Below are positions 43,212 through 51,345 of a stretch of DNA of 64,000 nucleotides, in pieces. The stretch spans positions 1 to 64,000 of the forward strand of contig NZ_PYVW01000011.1 of NCBI RefSeq assembly GCF_003056355.1, in the 5' to 3' direction. The notes below the pieces were generated by a model. It ran no database searches. It was given only the letters and a program-made list of their open reading frames with translations, and had not been told where the DNA came from. Within the stretch, counting starts at the first letter, position 1; each line of letters begins with the position of its first letter. Origin of the DNA: Devosia naphthalenivorans. Its GTDB lineage: Bacteria; Pseudomonadota; Alphaproteobacteria; Rhizobiales; Devosiaceae. The translations under genes were made by a program, and so were the position numbers.

Positions 43212-44325
43212 GCGCATTATAGAGGAAATGGCCCAAAACCCCGACGAAACCGCCGAAAACGACGCCGGCAACACCCCCCTGCCCGCTGCTGCACCCGCGG
43301 CACCCGTCGGCAATTCTGCCGTGTCGGTTCCGACCGGCGAACTGGCCCATTTGCGCGACCTCGCCGATCGTGCGCGGGACTACGTCGAAGCGGCCAGTTC
43401 GGCCAACACCCGGCTAGCCTATGCCTCGGATTGGCAGCATTTTTCCGGCTGGTGTCGCCGTCAGGGGCTTGAAGTTCTGCCGCCCGATCCGCAAACAGTC
43501 GGCCTCTACGTCACTGCCTGCGCTTCGGGTGAGGCAGCCGGCGGCCAAAAATATGCGGTGAGCACCATCGAACGGCGTCTGTCCGCTCTGTCTTGGGCCT
43601 ACACGCAACGCGGCCAAGCTCTGGACCGCAAGGACCGGCATATCGCCACGGTGATGGCCGGCATCCGCAATACCCACGCCAAGCCGCCGCGACAGAAGGA
43701 GGCTATCCTGCCCGAGGACCTCATGGCCATGCTCGAAACCTTGGATCGTGGCGGCCTGCGCGGCATTCGGGATCGCGCCATGCTTTTGCTAGGCTTTGCA
43801 GGCGGGCTGCGGCGCTCGGAAATTGTCGGGCTCGACGTCAGTGAAGGCCAGAGCGAGGACGGCCGTGGCTGGATCGAGATCCTAGACAAGGGCATGGTCC
43901 TCTTCATTCGCGGTAAGACCGGCTGGCGTGAGGTGGAGATTGGCCGGGGATCGTCGGATGCCACCTGCCCAGTCGTGGCCGTCGAAACCTGGATCAAGCT
44001 GGCGCGGATCGCGCACGGTCCGCTGTTTCGACGGGTTACCGGGCAAGGCAAGACCGTCGGCGCCGATCGGCTCAACGACAAGCAGGTCGCCCGCCTGGTT
44101 AAGACCGCCGCCCTGGCGGCCGGCGTGCGGGGCGATCTGTCGGAGGAAGCTCGGGCGCCGCTGTTCGCCGGCCATTCGCTGCGGGCGGGCCTCGCCTCCT
44201 CGGCCGAAGTCGACGAACGCTACGTTCAGAAGCAACTCGGCCACGTCTCAGCGGAAATGACCCGGCGCTATCAACGCCGGCGCGACCGGTTTAGGGTCAA
44301 TCTCACCAAGGCAGCCGGCCTATGA
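43210..44325 (+). CDS. Tyrosine recombinase / phage-type integrase
   Basis: 371 residues from ATG 43210; a second ATG at 43228 is possible, and neither has a well-spaced ribosome site. A SAM-like N-terminal core-binding domain (about 60-165; YVEAASSANTRLAYASDWQHFSGWC) precedes the catalytic domain with the full set Arg201 (GGLRRSEI), His322 and Arg325 (GHSLRAG), His345 (LGHVS) and Tyr354 (TRRYQRR). Nothing suggests inactivity. Divergent from DUF1403-scpB and followed by three small genes. It is not next to an obvious phage, so plasmid dimer resolution or cassette mobility is more likely. Confidence 0.88.
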   Translation: MRIIEEMAQNPDETAENDAGNTPLPAAAPAAPVGNSAVSVPTGELAHLRDLADRARDYVEAASSANTRLAYASDWQHFSGWCRRQGLEVLPPDPQTVGLYVTACASGEAAGGQKYAVSTIERRLSALSWAYTQRGQALDRKDRHIATVMAGIRNTHAKPPRQKEAILPEDLMAMLETLDRGGLRGIRDRAMLLLGFAGGLRRSEIVGLDVSEGQSEDGRGWIEILDKGMVLFIRGKTGWREVEIGRGSSDATCPVVAVETWIKLARIAHGPLFRRVTGQGKTVGADRLNDKQVARLVKTAALAAGVRGDLSEEARAPLFAGHSLRAGLASSAEVDERYVQKQLGHVSAEMTRRYQRRRDRFRVNLTKAAGL

Positions 44326-44555
44326 CCCCTGCCCTATTGAATAACAGGCACACAATGGATGCTGCGCATGTCAAGCAGAGCCTTAGGACACTGGCAGATA
44401 GTCTTCGCTGTCACGCCGACATCATAGGCTGGCGCTATGGCTACGATCCGGTTCCGGCTGCCGTCGGAAAGTGGATTGAATGGCTTGCTGCGGCGCATGA
44501 CAGCAATTCACCTCCTGCAGGCGGTCCCGCGCCCGAACCCTTGGACCAACAGTGA
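44322..44555 (+). CDS. Small hypothetical protein, coupled to the recombinase
   Basis: 77 codons starting with ATG 44322, which overlaps the recombinase stop (ATGA); an internal ATG at 44355 is also possible. The protein is soluble, contains VKQSLRTLADSLRCHADIIGWRYG and a proline-rich tail. I do not recognise it. The overlap at both ends (its stop overlaps the next GTG) speaks for a real gene in the recombinase operon. Confidence 0.5.
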   Translation: MTPALLNNRHTMDAAHVKQSLRTLADSLRCHADIIGWRYGYDPVPAAVGKWIEWLAAAHDSNSPPAGGPAPEPLDQQ

Positions 44556-44836
44556 GGCAGGCAATCATTGATCGACTAAGCCAGGAATTGTCCGAGCGCT
44601 ATTTGATTTATCTGGAGACGCTTCTGGTCGAACTGGTGAGCGAGGGCGGATCGCTGCAGTTTCAATGCGGTTTTAGCCTACGCAGCGATCATCAGCTGCG
44701 GACCTGCCGATTTGGAGTGCCTTCAGGGGAGTGGTCCACCGACGCAGAGCGCGACGTCATTGCTGCCGCAGTTTTTGAGGAGTTGGAGCACTTTATCGAC
44801 GAGGAGATCGCGGAAACGCTGAAGGACGCGAACTAG
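44552..44836 (+). CDS. Small acidic hypothetical protein
   Basis: 94 codons from GTG 44552, overlapping the previous stop (GTGA). Acidic and helix-rich, with LSERYLIYLETLLVELVSEGG near 13-33 and FEELEHFIDEEIAETL near the end. No known family. Third gene of the recombinase operon; function unknown. Confidence 0.5.
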   Translation: MRQAIIDRLSQELSERYLIYLETLLVELVSEGGSLQFQCGFSLRSDHQLRTCRFGVPSGEWSTDAERDVIAAAVFEELEHFIDEEIAETLKDAN

Positions 44837-44850
44837 GAAGAAGAATACCC

Positions 44851-45063
44851 ATGGCACAAGAGGATGACCTGCCGATTGGCAAGAGCATGGAGGATTTCAC
44901 CGCCGAAGTGGGTGGAACGGCGTATTTTCTCTGGGAGCAGGCCGGACGACCGCGCGGGCGAGAGGATGACTTCTGGTACAAGGCGCTTGATCAGCATATT
45001 CGGGCACGCGCGAATGTCGAAAAACTCAGCCAGGGCCCGCCGCCCGACCTTCCGTCGGCCTAG
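44851..45063 (+). CDS. DUF2934 family small protein
   Basis: 70 residues. The DUF2934 pattern is clear: GGTAYFLWEQAGRPRGREDDFW (about 21-42), i.e. A-x-LWE-x-x-GRP-x-G-x(3)-FW. Such proteins are common in rhizobia and have no known role. It begins 14 bases after the preceding gene and ends before the convergent RES toxin gene (stop at 45100). Confidence 0.7.
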   Translation: MAQEDDLPIGKSMEDFTAEVGGTAYFLWEQAGRPRGREDDFWYKALDQHIRARANVEKLSQGPPPDLPSA

Positions 45064-45099
45064 CCGCGAAGTCTGGAACCCTCAAACCCACTCCGACGC

Positions 45100-45618
45100 C
45101 TAGGTCCAGGACAACTGATCACGCGGCAAACGGCCGCTTGGATCGAACACCTCAACCTTGTGTGGCAGAACTGGACCCCAATCCCACAAAACCAGGTTGC
45201 GATCGTCGGCATCGGCACCCGGCGCATAACTGGGCACGACAATGCCCGCGACGCCGCGGCGGATGAGTTGATCATAGATTGACCAGGAGGCCGGCCGATC
45301 TCCATTGGCGAGAGCCGTTGCCCATGCGCACCGCATGTCCTCGTCCGCAACAGCAGCTGCCCCCCTGCCCTGCTCTGTCGTCAGATCTATGACGTCGTCG
45401 CAGTCCACATCATAGGAACACAGCACCGTCGGATCGAGTCGGTGGGGGAAACCTTGGCTGATTTCCTTGATCGCCGTCATAATGCTGAGCCCAAGATAAA
45501 GCGCAGGCACGCCCTTGGGGTTAAATCGCGCGCCGCGGATCGCAGCTCCCTCGCCGGACGTGGGCTTGAACGCCCAGCGTGGATCATGGGCACGATAACA
45601 GGTTCCGACGAACCTCAC
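45100..45618 (-). CDS. RES-domain toxin (NAD-degrading type II toxin)
   Basis: 172 residues covering the RES domain. Conserved parts: CYRAHDPRWAFKPTSGEGAAIRGARFNPKGVPALYLG (Arg and Tyr near 32-42), TAIKEI with the active-site Glu (about 48-53), and ASWSIYDQLIRRGVAGIVVPS with the Ser/Asp region near 110-130. RES toxins degrade cellular NAD+. The start overlaps the stop of the antitoxin gene upstream by four bases (45615-45618). Next to repC, it fits a plasmid addiction module. Confidence 0.87.
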   Translation of the reverse strand: MRFVGTCYRAHDPRWAFKPTSGEGAAIRGARFNPKGVPALYLGLSIMTAIKEISQGFPHRLDPTVLCSYDVDCDDVIDLTTEQGRGAAAVADEDMRCAWATALANGDRPASWSIYDQLIRRGVAGIVVPSYAPGADADDRNLVLWDWGPVLPHKVEVFDPSGRLPRDQLSWT

Positions 45619-46004
45619 GCAAATCCGCCAAGGGCCATATGATCGAGATAGTCACGCACCGCCGCGGCTTTTCCGTCCTTGACCAAGGCTTCGGCGGTCC
45701 GACCACCAAAGGCCGGCAGCGGTTGAGCGCGATACCAGGCCATTGCCTGATCCTTGCCGCCCGCCCAGTCGGTCACGCGACTGATGATCTCGAGCATTTC
45801 GCGCAACCGGCCTTGAGTTTTCGGCGCTCCAACCCGTTCAGGCCGATAGAGCGTTTCTCGCGCCAGCCCGGCTGTCTCGGCAAGCTGCGATTTGGACATC
45901 CCAAATTCATCGGCGACCCGCGCGGCGGCGATCTGGCCAGCCTGATCCATGTAGGACAGGATCAACGGCCCTGCCTGCGCTGTCATTTTCTGTATCTGGG
46001 TCAC
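45615..46004 (-). CDS. Xre/MbcA/ParS-type antitoxin of the RES toxin
   Basis: 129 residues. N-terminal helix-turn-helix (ADEFGMSKSQLAETAGLARETLYR, about 30-53) and a C-terminal MbcA/ParS (DUF2384) toxin-binding domain (AMAWYRAQPLPAFGGRTAEALVKDGKAAAVRDYLDHMALGGFA-like, about 87-129). It neutralises the RES toxin and probably represses the operon. First gene of the pair. The gene lies 80 bases downstream of repC on the same strand. Confidence 0.87.
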   Translation of the reverse strand: MTQIQKMTAQAGPLILSYMDQAGQIAAARVADEFGMSKSQLAETAGLARETLYRPERVGAPKTQGRLREMLEIISRVTDWAGGKDQAMAWYRAQPLPAFGGRTAEALVKDGKAAAVRDYLDHMALGGFA

Positions 46005-46085
46005 CTAGGACCTCCTCGACAATCACTATGCCATAATTTTTATACGCAATATATGGCATCCGGACTGGCATTTCAATGATCGGCG

Positions 46086-47426
46086 TTATTTATCTCTGTC
46101 CCATTTGCCCATCGTTTGGCGCAGCGCATCGCTGATTTCCAGTCGCTTTTCGGTTCGCATCACCCGCTCCGCGGTCGCAACCGCCTCTTCCGCGGCCCCC
46201 TCCCCTGCCCCAGATGCCTTTGTGGCATCCAGTTTGGCCCGCACCAGGGCCATAACCATCGGCCAGACGGAGAATTTAGCCGCCTTGGCACGATCCGTCA
46301 GGCTGCGCAGATAGCCACCAGGACTTTTGATCTGATCCTGCCGCTGATAAATCGCTCCGATGGTAATCGCCGCCTCTCGTTCACCCATGGCCGCTTTCGC
46401 GTCGTCCCAGGCGCTGGGGCTGATGCCCAAAACGGGCCGGACCAGTTCTGCGGCCGCCAGATAGTCGCGCCAGGTGCGGATTTCACCACTTTTGACCAGC
46501 CAGAGCACATTTGAGCAGGCATCCAGCACAATGGCTAGGGGCAATTCTCGCCGCGGCAGGCTCTGCACGTTGGATGCTTCGCCGGCGCTGCCGCTCGCTT
46601 CTTCTTTTATTCCTAAGCGGTATTCAGAGTCTAATTTAGAGTCTGGTTTTGAATTCTGTATGTGGCGCTCAGGTTGAGACTCATTGGCGCTCATATTTGT
46701 AGATTTGACGAAGGATTCCAACACGTCGCGGATCTCGGACCAGAGGTCTTCCAACTCGGCGACAATCGTCTCCAGTACTTGGCGTGGAGCCGTGCGGGGG
46801 AGCCGGGCAACAATGGTCTGATAGGCTTGCAGCACCCTGCCCCAGTTGCCTGGCACACCCTCTTCAATGCCAGCGTCGATCATCTTGATGATGTCGCGAC
46901 GGCAGATGGTTAACCGCTCCTTAACGCGGCGGTAGGCCTTCTTTTCGGCCTTAAGCGCCTCAGCCAGGTCCTTAAACTCAGCCGCTCGGGCAACGATCGG
47001 TGACAGGTCAATGCCATAGGCCTCTTCAACCTCGCCCCCCTGCCCCTTGCGGGCAAAGCGCTTGCCGTTGGGGCTGTCACGCCGAATGACCAGACCGCAG
47101 TCAATCAGGTTCGCCAGATGGCGCCGGAGCGTCGCCGGCGACATGCCGTTGGCACGGTTGATCAGTTGTTCGTTAGAGGGCCAAACGATTAAGGCACTGT
47201 CGCCGTAGAAAGCCGTTTCCGGATGGAACGACAGCAAGGCGCTGAGGATCGCCAGGGCACGATCGGTTGCCCCCAGCGCCATACGCACCTCCTTGATGTC
47301 AGCAAACACCTGCCACTTGTGGACTGTTGCATCTGCCGGCGCTGTCTTGGCCGTTACCTGGGTTGAAATCATGCCAAGCGTTAGCGACCGCCGCCCAAAA
47401 GGCGTCGTTGAAATATGCGTTTGCAT
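46086..47426 (-). CDS. repC: Plasmid replication initiator RepC
   Basis: 446 residues, normal for RepC of repABC plasmids. Recognisable are GRRSLTLGMISTQ, LGATDRALAILSALLSFHPE (about 52-71), LIVWPSNEQLINRANGMSPATLRRHLANLIDCGLVIRRDSPNGKRFARKG (winged helix, about 79-128) and the C-terminal domain from about 290 on. RepC binds the origin inside its own gene and is limiting for copy number. It starts 249 bases downstream of repB, separated by the ctRNA locus. The RES/Xre pair follows. Confidence 0.95.
   Translation of the reverse strand: MQTHISTTPFGRRSLTLGMISTQVTAKTAPADATVHKWQVFADIKEVRMALGATDRALAILSALLSFHPETAFYGDSALIVWPSNEQLINRANGMSPATLRRHLANLIDCGLVIRRDSPNGKRFARKGQGGEVEEAYGIDLSPIVARAAEFKDLAEALKAEKKAYRRVKERLTICRRDIIKMIDAGIEEGVPGNWGRVLQAYQTIVARLPRTAPRQVLETIVAELEDLWSEIRDVLESFVKSTNMSANESQPERHIQNSKPDSKLDSEYRLGIKEEASGSAGEASNVQSLPRRELPLAIVLDACSNVLWLVKSGEIRTWRDYLAAAELVRPVLGISPSAWDDAKAAMGEREAAITIGAIYQRQDQIKSPGGYLRSLTDRAKAAKFSVWPMVMALVRAKLDATKASGAGEGAAEEAVATAERVMRTEKRLEISDALRQTMGKWDRDK
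46590..46665. other. AT-rich segment within repC, probable oriV
   Basis: The otherwise GC-rich repC gene has an AT-rich island at about 46590-46665 (TCTTTTATTCC..., TCTAATTTAGAGTCTGG). In characterised repABC plasmids the origin lies in such an AT-rich stretch in the middle of repC. Position and base content only. Confidence 0.5.
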
Positions 47427-47527
47427 TGTCTTTCACCTTGCGTAAGGCAAAAGAATTCCGGCCGCCGTAAGCAGCGTGACCCTAGTAGGGTCTTGACTGT
47501 GATTCCAGGAAATGCGATTCTCTCGCT

Positions 47528-47576
47528 ACCAGACTTGAGAAGGGCTTCCGGACATCCGTTTCGGGGGCCTTTTTTC
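47528..47576 (+). ncRNA. Counter-transcribed RNA (ctRNA/incA) of the repABC operon
   Basis: On the strand opposite to repABC, TTGACT (47493-47498) and GATTCT (47516-47521) are spaced by 17 bases; transcription would begin near 47528. A terminator follows: GGCTTCCG (47543-47550) pairs with CGGGGGCC (47562-47569), then six T. The resulting RNA of about 50 nucleotides lies between repB and repC, exactly where ctRNAs of this replicon type sit, antisense to the repC leader and limiting RepC translation. Confidence 0.72.
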
Positions 47577-47652
47577 TTTTGCTGCCTTTTGCTCGTATTC
47601 CTTTTGTGTACCTACATAATTGGCCACCGTTGTCGGTGGCCATCGACGGAAA

Positions 47653-47668
47653 CTTGTCAGCTGACAAG
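47653..47668. other. parS-like partition site 1
   Basis: CTTGTCAGCTGACAAG is a perfect 16-bp palindrome just after the repB stop, in the repB-repC gap. RepB (ParB-like) binds 16-bp palindromic parS sites located near or within repABC. A near-identical copy lies at 47925. Confidence 0.72.
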
Positions 47669-47675
47669 CACCCGA

Positions 47676-48704
47676 TCACCTATCGCCGTTTTCGGCGAAA
47701 TACCTATCTACAAGATCGGGCAGCGCTCTTTTCATAAAGGACGCGAATCCACCTTCCTGCCCTTTGTGCACAGAAACCCGGACGCCATTTGGCTCAAAAA
47801 CCGCCTTACCGAAGGATGTGCCATCGGGGCGCTTTAGCTCGACTGCTGGCGTCGCCTCGCCGGAGTCGCTTTTCAGCGAACTCAACACCGCGCGAAATCG
47901 TCCATCAGATGCCAGGATCGAAACCTTGTCATCTGACAAGGTTTTTCGGATTACAACCTCAGCATCCGGGCGCCTTGCAACCGCCGCTGAAAGCTCCAGC
48001 CATCTCGGTCGTCCAACCTTCGGGGCTCTCCCGATCGCAGCAACGAGTTCAGATGGCAATGCCTTACAGACGCTACGCATCTTGGCAAGTTCCGCGTCAT
48101 CGATCGAAAGCGCTGCCCTTATGTCGCGTGTTTTGATGCCTGCAGCGTCCATCGTCGCTGCAAAGAGCGCCTTCTCAATCCACGTGAGATCTTGCCTCGC
48201 ACCATTCTCGATGCCCTGGGCGACAACCAAATCGGTATCACTCAGCTCGAGAACGATAGCTTTGAGTGGAATGCCCAGCTCGGTCGCGGCACGCCAGCGG
48301 CGATGCCCATAAACGATCTGATACCGGCCTTCGGCGTGCGGATGCTTCCGTACTTGAATCGGAACCTGTTGTCCCTTGTCGGCGATCAGCTGCTTAAACT
48401 GTTGGAAAGGGACCTTCGAGTCATCTTCTAAACGGTCTGGAAAAGGAGATGGGTCCACAACTTCAGGCTTAAGCTCGATGCTTCCGCCTGCGTCAACGAC
48501 AGCTTGAAGTCGATCTCGCTGTTCCCGAAGGTCGCTCAAAGACCTGTGTGTGGCTCCAATGACACCGGCCCCTACACGATCCACTAGTTTAGCTGGCGCT
48601 GTCGCCGCATCCCCCTCACTTGACTCCACAGGGTGCCCTGATTTCACATCTGCAAATGCGCCAAAGTTTGCAAGTATCGACTTCCCTGGACTTCGCTTGT
48701 TCAT
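47676..48704 (-). CDS. repB: Plasmid partition protein RepB (ParB-like)
   Basis: 342 residues from ATG 48702-48704, overlapping the repA stop (ATGA); an upstream ATG at 48716 is also in frame. ParB domain: IQVRKHPHAEGRYQIVYGHRRWRAATELGIPLKAIV (about 94-130) with the CTP/parS-related GHRRWRA motif (ParB family), then the KorB/HTH region LTWIEKALFAATMDAAGIKTRDIRAALSIDDAELAKM (about 152-190). RepB binds parS and works with the ATPase RepA to partition the plasmid. The second parS-like copy is within its coding sequence. Confidence 0.95.
   Translation of the reverse strand: MNKRSPGKSILANFGAFADVKSGHPVESSEGDAATAPAKLVDRVGAGVIGATHRSLSDLREQRDRLQAVVDAGGSIELKPEVVDPSPFPDRLEDDSKVPFQQFKQLIADKGQQVPIQVRKHPHAEGRYQIVYGHRRWRAATELGIPLKAIVLELSDTDLVVAQGIENGARQDLTWIEKALFAATMDAAGIKTRDIRAALSIDDAELAKMRSVCKALPSELVAAIGRAPKVGRPRWLELSAAVARRPDAEVVIRKTLSDDKVSILASDGRFRAVLSSLKSDSGEATPAVELKRPDGTSFGKAVFEPNGVRVSVHKGQEGGFASFMKRALPDLVDRYFAENGDR
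47925..47940. other. parS-like partition site 2, inside repB
   Basis: CTTGTCATCTGACAAG differs from site 1 in one central base (the palindrome arms are intact). It is embedded in the coding sequence of repB, 272 bases from site 1. Confidence 0.65.
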
Positions 48705-49915
48705 GTCCGCCCCCAACTTTCCGAGATGAGCGCCAGGATGCGTTCGTTTACCGCATCAACGGACTCTCTCGCTCGTTTTGCAGTGGCCGCCGCAACATTG
48801 CCCGATTCCAGCTCATACAAAGTTCGCTTGGCGAGGCCCGCGGTCTCGATCGCCGCACTTTCGATTGCCGTGGGTGTCAGCACATCATCATCAAAAAGGT
48901 GACGCAGCATGGAGACCACATGCACTTGTGACTGATCGTTGGGATCGTGCCTCGTCACGATATAGCGCAAGAAATCCTGCCGCATCACAGCTCCAGCATT
49001 GCGGATAACCGAAATCAGGTCTCCCATCATCAAGAGGAACTGGTTCATGGACATTACGTCGAGCATCGCCGGATGAACGGTCACCAGCAACCCTGTCGCT
49101 GCGTAGATAGCGCCTAGAGTTAGAAATCCAAGCGACGGCGGGGTGTCGAGAATGACCACGTCATAATCTTCTTCGACCTCGCTGATACAGAGCCTAAGCC
49201 GTTCAAAGAAAATATCCTGGGAGCCGGAGCTCCGCTCAGCAAGAACTCTTGGAGTTTCGTGCTCATACTCCATGACCTCGATATTGCCAGGAATGAGGTC
49301 GATGCCGGTAAAATAGGTAGGCCTAATAATGTCTTTGATAGGCTTGCGATCTGCATCATAGCGAAGGGCCGCATAGATGGTCTCGTTTTGTTGAACGTCC
49401 ATTTCTGGCTGAGCACCAAACATCGCTGAAAGCGATGCCTGTGGGTCAAGGTCGATCGCCAGAACCCTATATCCGTGCAGCGCCAGATAGTGAGCAAGAT
49501 GAGCGCTCGTTGTCGTCTTGGCACTTCCGCCCTTGAAGTTTGCGACCGCTAATATCTGCAGATGCTCATCTTTTCGCCGATGGGGCTGGAACCGCAACGC
49601 GTCCGTCGGCCTCTGTTCGGCAAAAAACTGCCGCAACTCGTTAATCTGTGCGAGGGTGTATGCACGATGGTTGTTTTCAAGTCGGGCAGGGTGAGGACCT
49701 TTGCCTTCATTGGACATAAGCTTGAGCGTGGACTCAGGGATCGAGGTCAGCTTTGAAACTTCGTTGGTCATGAAATAACGCAACGTCTTCTCTGCCTTGG
49801 GTGGGTACATCTGCTCGCGCCGAGCCTGAAGATGCTCCGACAGCAACGCTGCGTGCCGAACAATCTTGTCAGCCGGATTCTCGCTAGGTTCTGCGTTGAT
49901 CAACATCTCGGGCAT
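48701..49915 (-). CDS. repA: Plasmid partition ATPase RepA (ParA-like)
   Basis: 404 residues. An N-terminal winged helix (about 50-115, YFMTNEVSKLTSIPESTLKLMSNEGKGPHP) is followed by the ParA ATPase: deviant Walker A FKGGSAKTTTS (about 128-138), AIDLDPQASLSAMFG (about 153-167), and VILDTPPSLGFLTLGAIYAA (about 242-261). RepA also represses the repABC operon together with RepB. First gene of the operon; its promoter is in the 460-base gap to trbB, next to the lux-box-like palindromes. Confidence 0.95.
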   Translation of the reverse strand: MPEMLINAEPSENPADKIVRHAALLSEHLQARREQMYPPKAEKTLRYFMTNEVSKLTSIPESTLKLMSNEGKGPHPARLENNHRAYTLAQINELRQFFAEQRPTDALRFQPHRRKDEHLQILAVANFKGGSAKTTTSAHLAHYLALHGYRVLAIDLDPQASLSAMFGAQPEMDVQQNETIYAALRYDADRKPIKDIIRPTYFTGIDLIPGNIEVMEYEHETPRVLAERSSGSQDIFFERLRLCISEVEEDYDVVILDTPPSLGFLTLGAIYAATGLLVTVHPAMLDVMSMNQFLLMMGDLISVIRNAGAVMRQDFLRYIVTRHDPNDQSQVHVVSMLRHLFDDDVLTPTAIESAAIETAGLAKRTLYELESGNVAAATAKRARESVDAVNERILALISESWGRT

Positions 49916-50132
49916 TGTCGTCCTAAACCCACTTTGTCGGGAATAAGCCGGTTTGGCGGCCTTTCTCCGCTAAAGTTAGCCATAAATCACTTTGCCCGTC
50001 CAGCGCTTTAAGGTTAACAACATCCTAAGTTGCCTTAGCGCTTCAAGTTCCATTTTGAACTTTTGATGCCCGAAACATACGTATTATCAATAGATTAACG
50101 GGATTACGGCTCCGCATAGATAGCCAGATGGA

Positions 50133-50150
50133 CCCGGCATAAATGCCGGG
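50133..50150. promoter_or_regulatory. 18-bp lux/tra-box-like palindrome, repA-proximal
   Basis: CCCGGCATAAATGCCGGG is a perfect 18-bp dyad except for the AT centre, which is self-complementary as well. It lies 218 bases upstream of repA. TraR-type LuxR regulators bind 18-bp dyads, and in Ti plasmids two such boxes lie between repA and the traI-trb operon. Confidence 0.68.
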
Positions 50151-50230
50151 GGCAGCCAGCTAAGATAGCGCCTTCGACAACACCAAAAACGCTGAACCGG
50201 GAGAATCGGCGCGACTCGGTAACTCCCAGA

Positions 50231-50248
50231 CCCGGCATTTATGCCGGG
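50231..50248. promoter_or_regulatory. 18-bp lux/tra-box-like palindrome, trb-proximal
   Basis: CCCGGCATTTATGCCGGG has the same arms as the box at 50133 and lies 129 bases upstream of trbB, 98 bases centre to centre from the other. Both are followed by CCAGCT at the same distance. Suited for activating rightward trb transcription by the LuxR protein encoded at 60126. Confidence 0.68.
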
Positions 50249-50376
50249 CTGACCCAGCTGTCGCATTGTTGTTAATGCCCCTCACGTTTCGAGGAGCGGG
50301 CACCGCACATGCATCAGAACCATCAAACACCAGACCGCTCAGCCACCAACGCACTTGCGCATCAAGATCACGGCCG

Positions 50377-51345
50377 ATGATAGCTTCGCGCTCGCATCAC
50401 CGGCTTGTCCGCAAGCTGCAAGATGCCCTCGGCGAAACCGTCTGCTCGGCGCTGGACGATCCTTCCGTCGTGGAGATCATGCTCAACCCGGACGGACGAC
50501 TGTTCGTGGAGCGGCTGGGGCAGGGGATCGACAGCATGGGCCAGCTACAGCCCGGCGCTGCCGAGATCATCATTGGCAGTGTTGCCCACGCGCTCCAAAC
50601 CGAGGCCGATGAAGACCAACCGATCATCTCCGGTGAGCTACCGATAGGTGGCCACCGATTTGAAGGACTGTTGCCACCGGTCGTCCGGGCTCCCAGCTTC
50701 ACTATTCGTAAGCGCGCCTCGCGCCTGATTCCTCTCGATGATTACGTTCGCAGTGCGATCATGACATCGGAACAGTCGCATTTGATCCGCGAGGCGATCG
50801 AGGCCCGGCTTAATATCGTCATTTCGGGCGGCACCGGCTCCGGCAAAACAACACTGGCCAATGCCGTCATTGCCGAGATGGTCCGCAGTTCGCCGGAGCA
50901 CCGCCTGGTGATCCTGGAAGATACCGCCGAGATTCAATGCGCGGCCGAGAATGCAGTTTCGCTGCACACGACCGATACGGTCGACATGGCGCGCCTTCTC
51001 AAAAGCACCATGCGCCTGCGCCCCGATCGCATCATCGTCGGTGAGGTCAGGGACGGTGCGGCACTGACGCTGCTCAAAGCCTGGAATACCGGGCATCCCG
51101 GCGGCATCACCACAATCCACGCCAACAACGCGTTGTCGGCGCTTCGTCGCCTCGAGCAACTCACCGCTGAAGCCAGCCAGCAACCGATGCACGAAGTGAT
51201 CGGGGAGGCCGTGGATCTCGTGGTTTCCATCGAACGCGCGCCGCAGGGGCGGCGGGTGCGCGAGGTCATCCACGTCGAAGCCTTCCGAGACGGCAACTAC
51301 CAGATTGAGACCTATTCAGGAGAAAGACGTTTCGATGACGCATAG
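50377..51345 (+). CDS. trbB: Conjugal transfer ATPase TrbB (VirB11-like)
   Basis: 322 residues from ATG 50377 ([15 protein letters not shown]), the usual N-terminus; the frame upstream to 50266 is not supported. VirB11-type hexameric traffic ATPase: Walker [13 protein letters not shown] (about 148-159), Asp box [12 protein letters not shown], Walker B-like [17 protein letters not shown] (about 214-230) and the His box [14 protein letters not shown]. Drives pilus assembly and DNA transfer at the inner membrane. First gene of the trb operon. No traI (AHL synthase) precedes it, unlike in Ti plasmids. Confidence 0.94.
   Translation: MIASRSHHRLVRKLQDALGETVCSALDDPSVVEIMLNPDGRLFVERLGQGIDSMGQLQPGAAEIIIGSVAHALQTEADEDQPIISGELPIGGHRFEGLLPPVVRAPSFTIRKRASRLIPLDDYVRSAIMTSEQSHLIREAIEARLNIVISGGTGSGKTTLANAVIAEMVRSSPEHRLVILEDTAEIQCAAENAVSLHTTDTVDMARLLKSTMRLRPDRIIVGEVRDGAALTLLKAWNTGHPGGITTIHANNALSALRRLEQLTAEASQQPMHEVIGEAVDLVVSIERAPQGRRVREVIHVEAFRDGNYQIETYSGERRFDDA

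Noticed and set aside
50133..50248. The two 18-bp palindromes as terminators
   Set aside because: Neither is followed by a T run on either strand, and they lie in a divergent promoter region far from gene ends.
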